A stretch of DNA of 64,000 bases from Mrakia gelida. Taxonomy: Eukaryota; Basidiomycota; Tremellomycetes; Cystofilobasidiales; Mrakiaceae. Numbering within the stretch: the first letter of the stretch is position 1; each line of letters begins with the position of its first letter. A program made the translations under genes and the position numbers. The stretch spans positions 496,001 to 560,000 of the forward strand of contig BRON01000001.1 in NCBI GenBank assembly GCA_024345305.1, in the 5' to 3' direction. Below are positions 18,776-30,099 of the stretch, piece by piece. The notes beneath the pieces were generated by a model. That model worked only from the letters and a program-made list of their open reading frames with translations. It was not told the DNA's origin and ran no database searches.

Positions 18776-21700
18776 ATGCTCTTCTCCAAATTCATCAAGT
18801 CAAAACCTCCTACGGATACGGAGTTCACCAGCGCCCCTCCAGTCGAGGGCTTCGATGCAGAGGTCCACGATGAGGTCAAGAAACAAAAAGTCGTTCTGCT
18901 GAAGTGAGTCTTCAGCCCATCACTCGACGCTTCGTTTCGTTTCTCTTCTTCCTTTCTCTCTCGTGCTGACCATGCGTTTACACACCTCTGTCTTCGACGT
19001 CTTCCTTCTCAGTTACCTCGTCGCCGTTTTGTGAGCAATCCTCTCTCTCGCCTCCCTCCGTCTCCGAAGCGGCAGAGCTCTACGCGCGACGGCCCGCCCT
19101 GACTTTTGTTTCCTCTTCTCTTCTCTCTTTCGTCCTATCCAGCGCTGCCTTCGGATCCTTCCTCTTCGGATGTGAGCTCTCCTCGCTCGACGCGACTCGA
19201 CGCGCTGAAGACGTGTTCGATTGACGCACCCCCTCCTCTTTCTCGGCGCTTTCCCCCCCTTCGCTTCCCTCAGACGACTCTGGAATTATCGGATCAGTCA
19301 TCTCACCTGAGTTCGACCATGTACGTCTTCCCTTTCTTCCCTCAAAGGACGAGAGCTCGTCGCGACGATCAGCCGGCTCACCTCCTCCTCTTCTTCTACC
19401 CTCTCCTTCCTTCCCTCGCTCTCCTCCTTCCTTCTCTCTCTAACTCCTCATCAGTTCCACGACTACTTCAATGCCCCAACTACCAAGGTTACCGGTGCCA
19501 TCGTCTCTGTCTTCGCCGGAGGTGAGTCGACGCTCGACATTTGTCCTTCGCTCGCCCGCTCCTGCTCTCGTCCGTCCTCGCATTTCTGACCCGCTTCCTC
19601 TCGTTCTACACTTCACAGGTGCCTTCTTCGGTGCGATCGGAGGTGAGTCGTCCCGCCATCTCTCTTTCGTTCTCGTCGTTCACCATCTTCTCCTTCGCGC
19701 TCGACAACCTGCCATCCCTTCTCAGCCCTCGCCTCTCGTCTTCTGTCGATCAAACTGACCCAAACCTCCTCCTCCCTCTTTCCATCCAACTATCCAGGGG
19801 GAATGTGTGCGAACACACTCGGTCGAAAGAGAACTATTCAGCTCGGAAGTCTCATCGCTGCCTTCGGTGCGTTGTCGCCGTTTTCGTTCGATTTAGCTTT
19901 GGCTTCCACCGTCTCGTACTTACCCCCTTCCTCGACCTCCTCTTCTTCAGGATGCGCTCTCCAAACCGGTGCTAGGTCTATTGGAATGCTCATCGGAGGT
20001 CGATTCGTCGCTGGTGAGTGAAGAGCCCTCCTCGAACGAGAAGACCGAGTCGCGTCGCCGTTGTCGTTCGCCGCCTCTTCTCTCTCGGTTGCTGACCTCG
20101 TATCTCTCCTTCTTCCCCACTCCTCTCTTCCAGGACTCGCCATCGGAATGCTTTCCATGATCGTTCCTCTCTATCAAGCCGAGATCTCCCCTCCTCACGC
20201 TCGAGGTCTTCTTTCCGGTTGGACTCAGGTCAGTCAATGCTTGCACCGTTCTTGCTCGTCCTCAACGCGACTGACGGCCCTCGCTCCCCTTTCGCCGAAC
20301 AGATGATGATCAGCACAGGCTTCTTCTCGGCGAACTGGATAGGTTATGGGTGCCAATTCCTCAAGGTCATTCCATCACAAGAACGAATCGTTTCTCGCGC
20401 GAACTCGAGCTGACCACGAACTCCCCTTCTCTTCTCTTTCTTCGCTCTTGCAGTCTGACGCTCAATGGAGACTTCCCCTCGGTATTCAAATCATCCCTGC
20501 AGTCTTCCTCGGTTTCGGAATGATCTTCCTTCCCTACTCTCCTCGATGGCTCGCTCAAGAAGGTCGACACGAGGAAGCTCTCGCGTCTCTTCAGGTTCGT
20601 CGTCCCTCCCGCTCATCTCTTCGCTCGTTTCTCTCCCTTTCGCTGACCTTCGGACTTCTCACTTGCTTTCCTTCTTCAGCTCCTCCACGGAAAATCTGCA
20701 GATCCCGTCGTCGTTCGACAAGAGTACGAGGAGATTGTCACTCAAATGGAATGGGAGCGCGCGAACGTCTCGAACAACTTCAGGGATCTCTGGGCCACCA
20801 AATCTTCATTCCATCGACTCATGTGTGGATTCCTCGTCCAGGTTGGATCTCAGTTCAGTACGTTCTGCTTCCCTTACTCTGCTTCGTGCTCGCCCCGGAC
20901 GATCACTGACTCTATCGCTTTCTCAGGTGGGGTCAACGTCAACACCTACTTCGGTCCCACTATCTACAAGCAGCTTGGATTCAGCGGAAACAGGATTCTG
21001 CTCATCAACGGTATTAGTGGTGCTCTCGGAGTGAGTCTGAAGTTCTCTCTTTGATCTGCAGCGAGGGTACGCTCATGCTGACCCTCGAAACCTCCTCCTC
21101 CTTTCTCTCCTCCTTCAGATGGTTTGGACGTTCATCTTCGTGAGCTTTTCTTCCGCTCGCATCCTCGCAGATGCCTGCGCAACCTTTGCTGACTTCCTAC
21201 GCGATCTTCTTCTCTTTCCCTCGTCCAGATCACTTGGATGGTGAGTCGAGCTCTCTTCTTCTTCGCGTCCCTTTCTTCTCGTTGTCGACACTGACGCGTC
21301 GCGTCTCTTTCCTCCCTCCCTCCCTTCCTCAGGCTGATCGAATTGGTCGACGACAACCTCTCATCTACGGAGCAATCGGTATGGCAATCTGTATGGCCTG
21401 GCAGGCAGGATGCACTAGCGCCTTCTCGGGTGGAAAGATTGGAGGAAGTGGACCTGGAATCGCTGGTGAGTTTCGATCTCGACGCCTTCCTTCTTGTCTT
21501 CAAGAGCGAGCCCGTTCTGACCTTCTCTTCGCTTCACTGCCTCTCGCAGCCGTCGCGGGAATGTTCGTCTTCTCTATGGTCTTCTCTTTCTCCTACGGTC
21601 CCATCGCTTGGATCTACCAAAGTGAGCAGCTTTCTACCGCCTCGAACGAGCGAGACGGAACGAGAAGCGAGTTTCGCTGACATCATCTCCCTTCCTTTCT

Positions 21701-22369
21701 TCCCCATCAGGTGAGGTCTTCAGCATGCCCCTTCGAGCTATGGGATCTTCGGTCTCAACCTGTGAGTACCTCGTCTACCCTGTCCTCGATCCTTCGACGA
21801 GTCCTGACCCTTCGTTTTGTTCTTCTCGAAGGTGGAAACTGGGCGACCAACGTCCTTCTCTCTCAGGTCTCTCCCATTGGACTCGACACTATCGAGTGGA
21901 AATACTTCTTGGTCTTCATGTGCTGCAACTTCGGAAACGCTGTCATTGCATACTTCGTGAGTCCCATACATCCCTTTCGTCTCTTCCTCTCCTGCCCGCC
22001 CGAGCTCTTCCCTCTCCCTTTCCTCTTCCTCTCCGCTCGAGCTCCGACGCTGACTTCCTCTCTCGCCTCCTTCCTTCGTCACTCTTCAGGTCTACCCCGA
22101 AACTAAAGGGCTCACTCTCGAGGAAATGGGTTCGTTCTCTCTCTGCCCCTCGCTTTCCTCGACCTCGACGCGTCGCTGACCCAACTCTCCCTCCCTCCTC
22201 TTTCACCCTTGCAGGACTCCTCTTCGGAGACGATGATGTTGTCTCTCGACCGGTCAAGGCTACCAAGGACGTCATCGAGGACTCTGCTATCGGATCCATC
22301 ACCGAGGACGAGAAGAAGAAGGTCGCTGCCGACGCTGAGCCGAACGCACAACACGTCGAGACCGTCTAG
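18776..22369 (+). CDS. MFS sugar transporter (SP family), second type
   Basis: A sugar porter of the major facilitator superfamily in the plasma membrane. Joined exons give about 540 residues: MLFSKFIKSKPP, a cytosolic N-tail, helix 1 ending FAAFGSFLFGYDSGIIGSV, VTGAIVSVFAGGAFFGAIGG, NTLGRKRTIQLG, MLIGGRFVAGLAIGM with VPLYQAEISPPHARG, LPYSPRWLAQEGRHEEA, QFSGVNVNTYFGPTIYKQLG (helix 7), ADRIGRRQPLIYG, and the C-terminal PETKGLTLEEM, all hallmark sugar-porter motifs. The C-tail is charged and ends AQHVETV. About 17 introns; exons 21119-21139 and 21229-21240 are only 21 and 12 nt. It is distinct from the transporter at 2275-5705 (PYSPRW against PESPRY; GVNVNTYFG against GCNFIFYYG), so not a recent duplicate. 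Substrate unknown. Confidence 0.92.
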
Positions 22370-22623
22370 ACTAGACGAGCTTAATCCCTCTATTACCTCA
22401 CCCATTAATTATTTCTCAGGTTCTCCCTTTCATCTTTACGACTCATGCCACTTCGTTATCGCCCCCTATCTCCTCCTCCTTTAATGCCTCTGTTGTTCTC
22501 TTCTATTGACGATTTATCGAATGCAATCCCACCTCGAACCTCGAAATCGCTGCCTCCCTCTCGACCTTTCTCGTCCCTTCAACCGCTCTGATCAAAGCAG
22601 GCCTCTGTCTTCCATCCTCCATC

Positions 22624-23659
22624 ATGACGAGTGGGTTACATATCTACTCGATCGCAGTGCTGTGGGAGATAACGAGAAAAACTGACCTTCTCGTCGCTCT
22701 CCCTCCTCCTCCCTCCAGCTCCCGCAACGTTCCCTTTCCTCTCCTTTCCCGTGGAGCTTCAAACGGCCGTCCTCTCCCATCTGCCCCCCTCGTCTCTCCT
22801 CCAATGCTCTCTCACCTCCCATCACCTCCACTCCCTCGCTTTCCCGCTCCTCTACAAGCTCGTCACTATCTCCACTCCTTCCTCCCTCTCCTCCTTCTTC
22901 CTCCTCCCTCCCTCCTCTCCCTCCTCCCCTCCCGAGTCCTACACCGCCCGTCGATCCCTCGAACTGCTCCTCATCAAGGAACTCCGACTCGACTTCCCTC
23001 GCCTCCTCAACGGAGAGCGAGAAATTGCCCTTCCTAAAAGCCTCGGTCCCCTCCCAAGATGGCTTCGAACCTCCCTCCCCTCCCACCTCAAGCTCACCAC
23101 CCTCCGTATCTCCTACGACCACGACCGAACCCTCCTCACCCTCCTCCCGCTCCTCCTCCTCCTCAACCCAACCAAAGCTTACCTCTACTCTCCCCAACAC
23201 GCCAACCCCGCCCTCTTCAGAACCATCCCCTCGATCATCAACCAATCCTGGTCTCGACTCACCCACCTCGTTCTCGCGCAAAGAGACTCCTCTCCCTTCG
23301 GACGACCCAAGAAGATGCCCTCCCTCAACAGGCAGCTCGAGAGCTTGGAGGTGAACTTCTTGAACTCGGGTGCGAATCTGTACTATCGGCCCAAGCTGGT
23401 GGAGGATGTGGCGAGCTTGGTGAGGTCGAAGGGAGTGAAGAGGACGGTGAGGTTTCGAGTCGGAGATGCTGGGGAGGCGGTCGAAGGGATGGTGAGGGAG
23501 GTGATGGGGAAGCAGACGGAGATCAAGCAATCTCAGGTGGAAGTGGGGAGGACGTTAAACATACCTTTCAATCGGAAGAGGTATACGGAGGAAGAGGGGG
23601 ACTGCAGGAGGGAGGGAGAGACGAGGTGGGCCGGAGCAGGCGACGTCGATGGCGAGTAG
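22624..23659 (+). CDS. F-box-like protein
   Basis: A 315-residue protein from two exons (22624-22630 and 22719-23659, 948 nt in frame). Exon 1 is only 7 nt (ATGACGA, donor GTGGGT); the intron has an AACTGAC branch site and CTCCAG acceptor. The mature start MTTPATFPFLSFPVELQTAV leads straight into an F-box-like motif (ELQTAVLSHLPPSSLLQCSL, then HHLHSLAFPLLYKLVTI), which would bind Skp1 in an SCF ubiquitin ligase. The rest has LTTLRISYDHDRTLL and LESLEVNFLNSG, suggesting irregular leucine-rich elements, as in many fungal F-box proteins. The C-terminus is charged and ends AGDVDGE. The substrate is unknown; the F-box call is by pattern. Confidence 0.75.
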
Positions 23660-23826
23660 GGATTGTAGCAGGCAGCTTCGCTATCTTAGCTAGCTCGTTT
23701 TTTAGCGATTGAACTACATATATGGAGATGTCGCTGAGGTCTGGTCTGAACGTCTAGCGAGAGAATCTAAGCGACGCGACTCGAAAATCGGGTCGAAACG
23801 CGACGCGACTCGTCGACGCCGACGCT

Positions 23827-25822
23827 TCACTGCCCTCCCGATCCGACCTTTACGTATGGTGGGAGCTCTGAATCACTTGGAACTTGTCGAAAGACTGGCG
23901 GTAAGGCGGAGAGATCGACGTGCGGAGGAGGAGGAGGCGACGCGACGTCGAGCGGAGGAGGTGGTGGAGGAGGCGTGAAAGGGAGGTATTGCGAAGGAGG
24001 GAGGGATAGGAGTAGGCGAGTGTCGTGGATTCTGAGCGGTTGCGATGAGATAGGGAGGGGGTGATTAGCTGGGAGTTGGGAGAAAGGAAGCGGAGGAGAC
24101 GAGACGAAACGAGAAGACGACAAGGGACGAACTCGGCTGAGAAATTGAGGAGCTGGAAGAAACGCAGAGAGGAGGGTAGGTCAGCGAGAGAAGGAGAAGG
24201 CTGGTAAGAGCGGTGGAAAAAGAGGGCCACTGACTCGTCTGGCGAGCATTTCCTATTCAAAGTAAGACAAGAAGTCCAAAGTCAGCGACGCGTCGTCTTT
24301 CGACCTCTCCCTCATCTTCTCGCAACCAAGGAGGACACTCACCTTCTCCAACCTATCCATCTTCTCCTCCACCGAATACCCATTCCTTCTCGCATGATCC
24401 GCAAACCCTTGTAGCAGCAAACTCGCTCTTCCCTCCTCTCTCCTCGTCCTCCCGTCCTCGAGCGCCGACAGCACAGCGCTCTGCGACTCGACGTAGCCAT
24501 CGACGGCTCTCCGCGAGAGGAACTGATAGGCTGCCTGAGCGTTGATGACAGGATCGGTGGAGGTGGAGAAGGAGACGGGCATGGAGAGTCGTCCTTTGGA
24601 AGGGGCAGAGGCGGCGAAACGAGTTGGGTCGAAAGTTGAGGAGTCGAGGATTGTAGATGGGGGGAGGGATTGTTCGGAGCGGAAGGCGATGAAGCTGAAT
24701 AACCAGAAGAGCGAAGAGGGGAGAGGTTGTGTCAGTCGAGCAACCTTCGACAAGGGAAGATCGGAGGGACAAGACGGGTGGACGAACGCGTCCGAGTGTC
24801 GATGGATCTGAGCGAGGGAAGACAGAGAGGTCAGCGAGGCGGTTCAGAGAGACGCGAAGGACCAGAAAAGGCAAGCTCACCTTGTGCTCTAACAGCTTGC
24901 CTTCCAAAAGGTCAAGTTTCGCAGCGATTTCGGTCGGAGTCCTGCCTTTCTCGACCTTCGCGTCGACGTAGGCTCGGAGGATCGACTTCGTGTCGTTGGG
25001 CTTGTCAGCTGTTCCAGCAAAAGAAACCACGAAGATATCAGCACCAGGGGCTCTCGAAGAGGAAACAGAGAGCTGTTGCGACTCACCAGCCTCGAGAGCA
25101 GCCCAAACGCGAGATTGAGTGCTGAGGTTCGACGGAAGGGGGAACTCGGGGCGAGGGAAGATGGTTGATGGAGGGAGCTCTAGCTCTCGGCGAGCCTCGA
25201 TGAATCTAGAGGAAGGGAACATGATGGAAACGGAGGAGGTCATATCAGCGAGTCGAGATAGATAGACGTGATGGGAGGTGACTCACTCGTAGCCGAAGCC
25301 GGAGAGCTGGTAAAACGAAGGACGACGAACGAACAGGTCAGCATGGGAAGAGTGTTTGAGCGGCTGAAAGGAGGGAAGGTCTGCTCACTCCTTCCTTGAC
25401 GATGGACTGAGAGAGGATCGAATGAGACCAAGTCAGTCCATGATCTCGAGGGCTTCCCCCCCCCCCCCCCCCCCTCCTACCAAGCTCTCGTCTGACCTGT
25501 TCAAGACTCCTCAAGATCTCGTCCCCGTTGCGAACGAATCGACTCTCCGCTGCGTTGATTCCTCGGTTCTGATGAGCCTCAGTCTGACGGTTGAAGTAGC
25601 CTATGATTAAGGCCTTTGCTTCGTCTTTGGAAGCTACGGTGGTTTCGGTGGAGAGTTCTCCTGAGGAGAAGCAACAAAGGGAGGGAGGGAGCGAAGGTGA
25701 GCTCGAGCTTGGTTCGGTCCTCGCTTCGAGCGTGAACAAGGCTCGAACGCAGACTCACTCAGCGCTGTGATACATCCAAGATCGTTGGCTGTTGCTACGC
25801 TGAAGGGTATCGAGGTGCTCAT
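23827..25822 (-). CDS. Unknown multi-exon protein with proline-rich tail
   Basis: Not recognised. Exons from the start at 25822: MSTSIPFSVATANDLG (25759-25822), ELSTETTVASKDEAKALIIGY to EILRSLEQ (25497-25660), an 18-nt exon SIVKEG (25389-25406), a 20-nt exon LSGFGYE (25287-25306), FIEARRELELPPSTIF to WAALEA, ADKPNDTKSILRAYVDAKVE with TEIAAKLDLLEGKLLEHK, IHRHSDAFVHPSCPSDLPLSK, and a long exon with DPVINAQAAYQFLSRRAVDG ending MDRLEK, then EMLARR. Phases agree through these joins. The last exon is ambiguous: one frame ends in a polyproline tail (FTPPPPPPP, then PYVKVGSGGQ and TGA at 23829-23827). Helical, charged, no membrane helix; the EMLARR/coiled segments suggest an adaptor or scaffold, which is a guess. 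Intron 2 holds a 19-nt homopolymer. Confidence 0.6.
25456..25474. repeat. 19-nt poly-C run (poly-G in the transcript) in an intron
   Basis: Uninterrupted C on the plus strand, within the intron 25407-25496 of the unknown minus-strand gene, between donor and branch site (GGACTGAC). In the pre-mRNA it is a G run able to stack into a quadruplex. Length may be misread, as for any homopolymer. Confidence 0.9.
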
Positions 25823-26843
25823 TCGTGGGTGTGAGGGAGAACGAGGAAGCGAAGACGTCGAACGAAGGGTCTTGGTAGCCGGCAGACAGCTGGAAGCCAA
25901 GAATAGACCTGCTCTCGATGTCGTCAGTAGTGAAGGCAGTGCAGTATAGAATATTTAGAAGGGTGTGTCGTTCGAAGGGAAGTTGTGGTTGAGGCCTGAG
26001 GGCGACGGAGAAGAACGAAGGGAAGGGGGACGAGCAAAAAGGTGAGCTCGACGATCTCCTCCCTCTCGCCTCAAACGTCCAGCTGCTCTCCTTCTTCCCC
26101 TCCGTCGAATCTTCAAGTTGCGAGGGATACGTTGACTCGAACTCCTACTCGATAAGACGTGACTATGAACATCCACACCCTCCTACCCTACGACGAATCA
26201 GGCTCGCCCTCCGTCCCACCTCCGCCCTCCTTCCCTCCCTCCTCCCTTCGTCCCCACAACCTTCCTCCATCCCTGATCTCCACCCGCAGACCTCCAGTCA
26301 AGACTGATTCGTCACCTCGAAGGACTTGAGCTCAAACTAAACCAGTCAACCCAGGTCTTCGTGGACGAACAGGCTCATCGACCTCAGCAACGTCGAGCTC
26401 GAGCTCATTTAGCCTTCCTCCTCGACCCGATAACTCGCTCGCGCTCAACCCTCCGACTCAGCGACCAAAGATGACTGGTCATCTTGAGGAGGAGGCTGTG
26501 AACTGAGGAGGGAAGCTATAGAAGAAGGGATCAAACCACTCTCGCTCCCAGCTCGCCCGACCTTCGACGCAGGCAACCGTCGATCTTCATCGTCCGATTT
26601 CCAAGCCCACAGGTCAACCGAGGCTCAGAAACCACTCTACGAGCGTCATGCACCCAGCAGCAGCAGTCCACGGTCCGCTTACTGAAGCCAGAAGGGCCTC
26701 ACCGGGCTTCTAGCCCTTTCTAGCCTCGTTTTTCTCTCCTCAGCCCTGCGACCGCAGCTCAACCGACCTCACCTCCTCCGCCTCCTTCAAAAACTCAGTC
26801 AGGTAGCTTCGCTCTCGCTTCCTCATCAACCAACACCTCCAAA
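25823..26843. other. Divergent promoter region
   Basis: About 1 kb between the unknown gene (minus) and the carboxylesterase (plus). Contains a CAGCAGCAGCAG stretch near 26655 and GAGCTCGAGCTC near 26395. No clear TATA box. Short open frames (for example 25955-26176 minus) have no support. Regulation of the esterase is probably encoded here, but I recognise no specific site. Confidence 0.4.
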
Positions 26844-29815
26844 ATGCACATCAAGTCCTACCTCCTCGCCGCTCTCGCTGCCACAGCAGCAGCCTCAGCA
26901 GCAGTCGTCTCTCGAGCCAACCCGTACGCGTCCACGGGATCGTCTTCTCTCCCCATCATCGACCTCGACTACTCCAAGATCCAAGCTTATGAGATCGTCA
27001 ACTCCACTGCTGGAGATTACTACGTGTTCAAGAACATTCGTTACGCCGCCCCTCCTGTCGATTCTCTTCGTTGGGCTGCTCCCGTCGATCCTCTCGTCGA
27101 AACTGAGGTCAACAACGGGTGAGCTTCTCCAACCTCTTCCCTAGCACGTCTCCATCTCAGAGGTAACAACTGACCCGCTTCCACTCTGCCCTTTACTTGC
27201 AGTACCACCCCTGCTGCTGGAAACAGCTGCGACGTTGCGGAGGACTGCTTGTTCCTCGACGTGAGCATCTGATCTCTTCCCTTCCCTTTTCGTCTCCTCC
27301 CTCGACTCTCTTGCCCATCTTGACCGACTGATGCCTCTTCACCTTCCGTCTCCATCTTTCCTTTCGCAGGTTTGGGCTCCTGCTACCGCCGTTGAAGGGA
27401 AGACCAAGCGTGGGTGTCGCGTCTTTCGTCTTTCCTTTTCCGCGTCGAACTGGTCTGACCCTCCCTCTCGTTCCCCCCTTACAGTGCCTGTTTTGTTCTT
27501 CAACTACGGAGGAGGGTGGAAGGGTGGATCCAAAGACGACGAGACTCCCGAGGTAGATCCTCCAAGCCATCGCTTCGAATCGACGTCGTCCTTTTCCGAA
27601 GATCGCTGACTTCGTCTCTTCGCCCTCTTCTTTCTTGCAGGGTCTCTTCGCGGAGTCCAACAACGGGATCGTCTTCGTCGCGTGAGTTCTGTACTCTCAC
27701 TCATGCTCTCGAGCGTCCCTGACACCTCGATCTCTCGCCTTCGCCGTACAGCTACAACTACCGAGTGAGTCGCCTTCACTTTCCCTCGCGATCTCCCTCT
27801 TGATCTTATGCTGACTCTCGCTTTCTACCCGTGTTTCTTCTCAGCTCGATATCTTTGGGGTTCTCAACGGTCCTACTCTTCAACGATCTGGCGGAATCAG
27901 GTCCGTTCCGAGAGCTCGACGTCGACGACGCGTCCCTCGAGCTCACTCGGTTTTGTTTCGTTCATCAGCAATGTCGCCGTCTACGACGCTCGAAAGGCTA
28001 TGGAGTGGGTCAGCACCTACATCTCGAGGTTCGGTGGAAACGAACAGGAGATCACGAACTTCGGCTTTTCCGCTGGGGCGTCGCAAGGTGAGTGAGGGTT
28101 TGAGACGCGGATTGAGGTAGCTCTATCTGCCCCTCTTACGATTTGACGACATCTTCTACTCTACGATCTGACACTCTTTCGTAACGTCTCCGTCTTCAGT
28201 TGCTGTTGCTTTGACCGTTGGTCTCTCTCCCTTGCCGTCGCTGGAACGCCTTGTAGCTAATCGTTCTTTCCTTTCCAGGCTTTCGGAGGCCTCAAATGGG
28301 AGCCTCTGTTCGCGAGAGCCGCTATAGAAAGTCCGGGTTGGGTCCCAGGCGCAGGACACGCTCAAGCTGAACGTTTCCTGGAGAACGTCACGTCGCTCGT
28401 CGGAGGGTGCCCGATCTCGACGTCGGCAACCATCGACTGCCTGAGGACCAAGACCTTCGACGAGATCCTCGCTGCATCCCAGAACATTACCTCGACTTAC
28501 AACTACCAGATGCAGCCCAGAGTTGACGGAGTCGTGCTTCCCGAGGTGAGTTCGCGTCGCGGTTCGTCCTCATGGTCTTCCGCTCGAACTGACGCGACGT
28601 GGCTCTTCTTTCGTTCTTTTTTCCGCAGACCTCCGAGTACCTTTGGTCTATCGGATCGTTCCATCCTGATGTCGAGCTTCTCATCGGTCACTCTGCTCGT
28701 TCGTCCCTCGTCCTTCGTCTCCTTCGCGTCGAGCCCTCCTCGCATCGTCCAAACTGACTCGACCTTCGCCATCGTTCTTCGCACAGACGAGACCGACGGA
28801 ACTGCCACCGCTGGAGTCACGGACGATGCTACCTTCCGAGCCAACTTCAAGGTCATCTTCCCTGCCATCGTGAGTTCGAAGCTTACGACTCGAAGATGAG
28901 ACGAACTTTGACTGACCTCGCCCTTTCGCCCCTTCCTTACTCCTCTCTCCTCCTACGCTAGACCGATTGGGCCATCGACCAGATCGAGGAGCTGTACCCG
29001 CTCGCCGATTTTGCTTCTCAAGGACTTCGGTTCGCTCACGCGACTCAGCACTACGATCTCGTTGCGAAGGTTAGACGGCCCTCAAATGACGCGTCGCACT
29101 TTCTTCTTCGTCGTTCTGATCCTTTTGACGTTTTTTTTTCGCTTCTTTCTGGACACAGGTACTCCCCGCTACCAATGCTTATCAAAACAGGACTTACAAC
29201 TACATCAACAACCTCGGAGCTGCCACGTTCGTCTCTTTCTCAACCTTTTCACGCGTTCCCTGGCTCACTTCCTCTCTTCTTCCCTCACAGGCACGGATCT
29301 GACCAGAGTTACTGGTGGTACAACGCCGACGCTGCTGCCGTCGACCCCTCCGTCTCCATCGGAGGTGGAATGGGAGCCTCGATCTCTGGTAACGGAACGG
29401 AGATCGCGAAGAGGATGCAGCAGTGTGAGCTCGATCTCTTCTCCCTCTCCCTTTCCCTCTCTCTTCCTTTCCTCTCCTCTCACTGACGCCTTTCGATCTC
29501 TCCTCAGACCTCCTCTCCTTCGTCATCACCGGAAACCCCAACACGCTCTTCGCTGGACAGAACACCACGTCGGAGAACGGACTCACTCTCCTCCAGGACG
29601 GATGGCCGCTTTACAACGGAAACCCCACCGATCAGGTCGTTTCGTTCGATGAGACTGGGTTCTCGGTCGTGGGAGATGAGCTTGATAATGACCAGGTTCG
29701 TACTGCTCTCTCTTTCCCTCTCTCTCTCACATCATTCCGAGCGAGACGCTGACTTTCTCGCCTTCTCCTCGGTCGCGAACAGGTCAAGTTCTGGAACAAG
29801 GCGTTGTGGAACTAA
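26844..29815 (+). CDS. Secreted type-B carboxylesterase / lipase
   Basis: An alpha/beta-hydrolase of the cholinesterase-type carboxylesterase family, secreted through the ER. About 560 residues from about 13 exons. Signal peptide MHIKSYLLAALAATAAASA, then IIDLDYSKIQAYEIVN, FKNIRYAAPPVDSLRWAAP (family hallmark F.GIPYA.PP), the EDCLFLDVWAPA motif with the first disulfide Cys pair, the oxyanion-hole segment LFFNYGGGW, and the nucleophile elbow GFSAGAS with the catalytic Ser. Family members normally read GESAG; here Phe replaces Glu. AYNYRLDIFGVL precedes it. A likely catalytic His is in HGSDQSYWWYN near the end, followed by FVITGNPNTLF and WPLYNGNPT; it ends FWNKALWN then TAA. Several N-glycosylation sequons. 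Exon 27752-27764 is 13 nt. Substrate not predictable. Confidence 0.9.
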
Positions 29816-30099
29816 GGAAGGAGGGTTGATGAGGTCGAGACGTGAAGAATGGACTTCTTTCTATCAAATGTGTATATACGTCGTGCGGAGACGGGCGAGA
29901 AAGGAGCGAGAGAAGAGAAGCAACAGCACGGGTCGAGACGCGTCTTATTTCTGTTCACTTCGTCCACTCTTCCCACCGTCTGCAGCGGGCGGAAGAGATA
30001 TGATTGTTTACATCAAATATACGCATCCACAGCCTCTTAGGTTCCGTGAAGTTACTATATCCGTACGAGCGATGGATACAACAACGTCGTGCGACGATC

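Noticed and set aside
24253..24753. In-frame read-through of KVARLTQPLPSSLFWLFSF as a membrane helix in the unknown gene
   Set aside because: This stretch contains a CTGAC branch site and a CAG acceptor and is better read as an intron.
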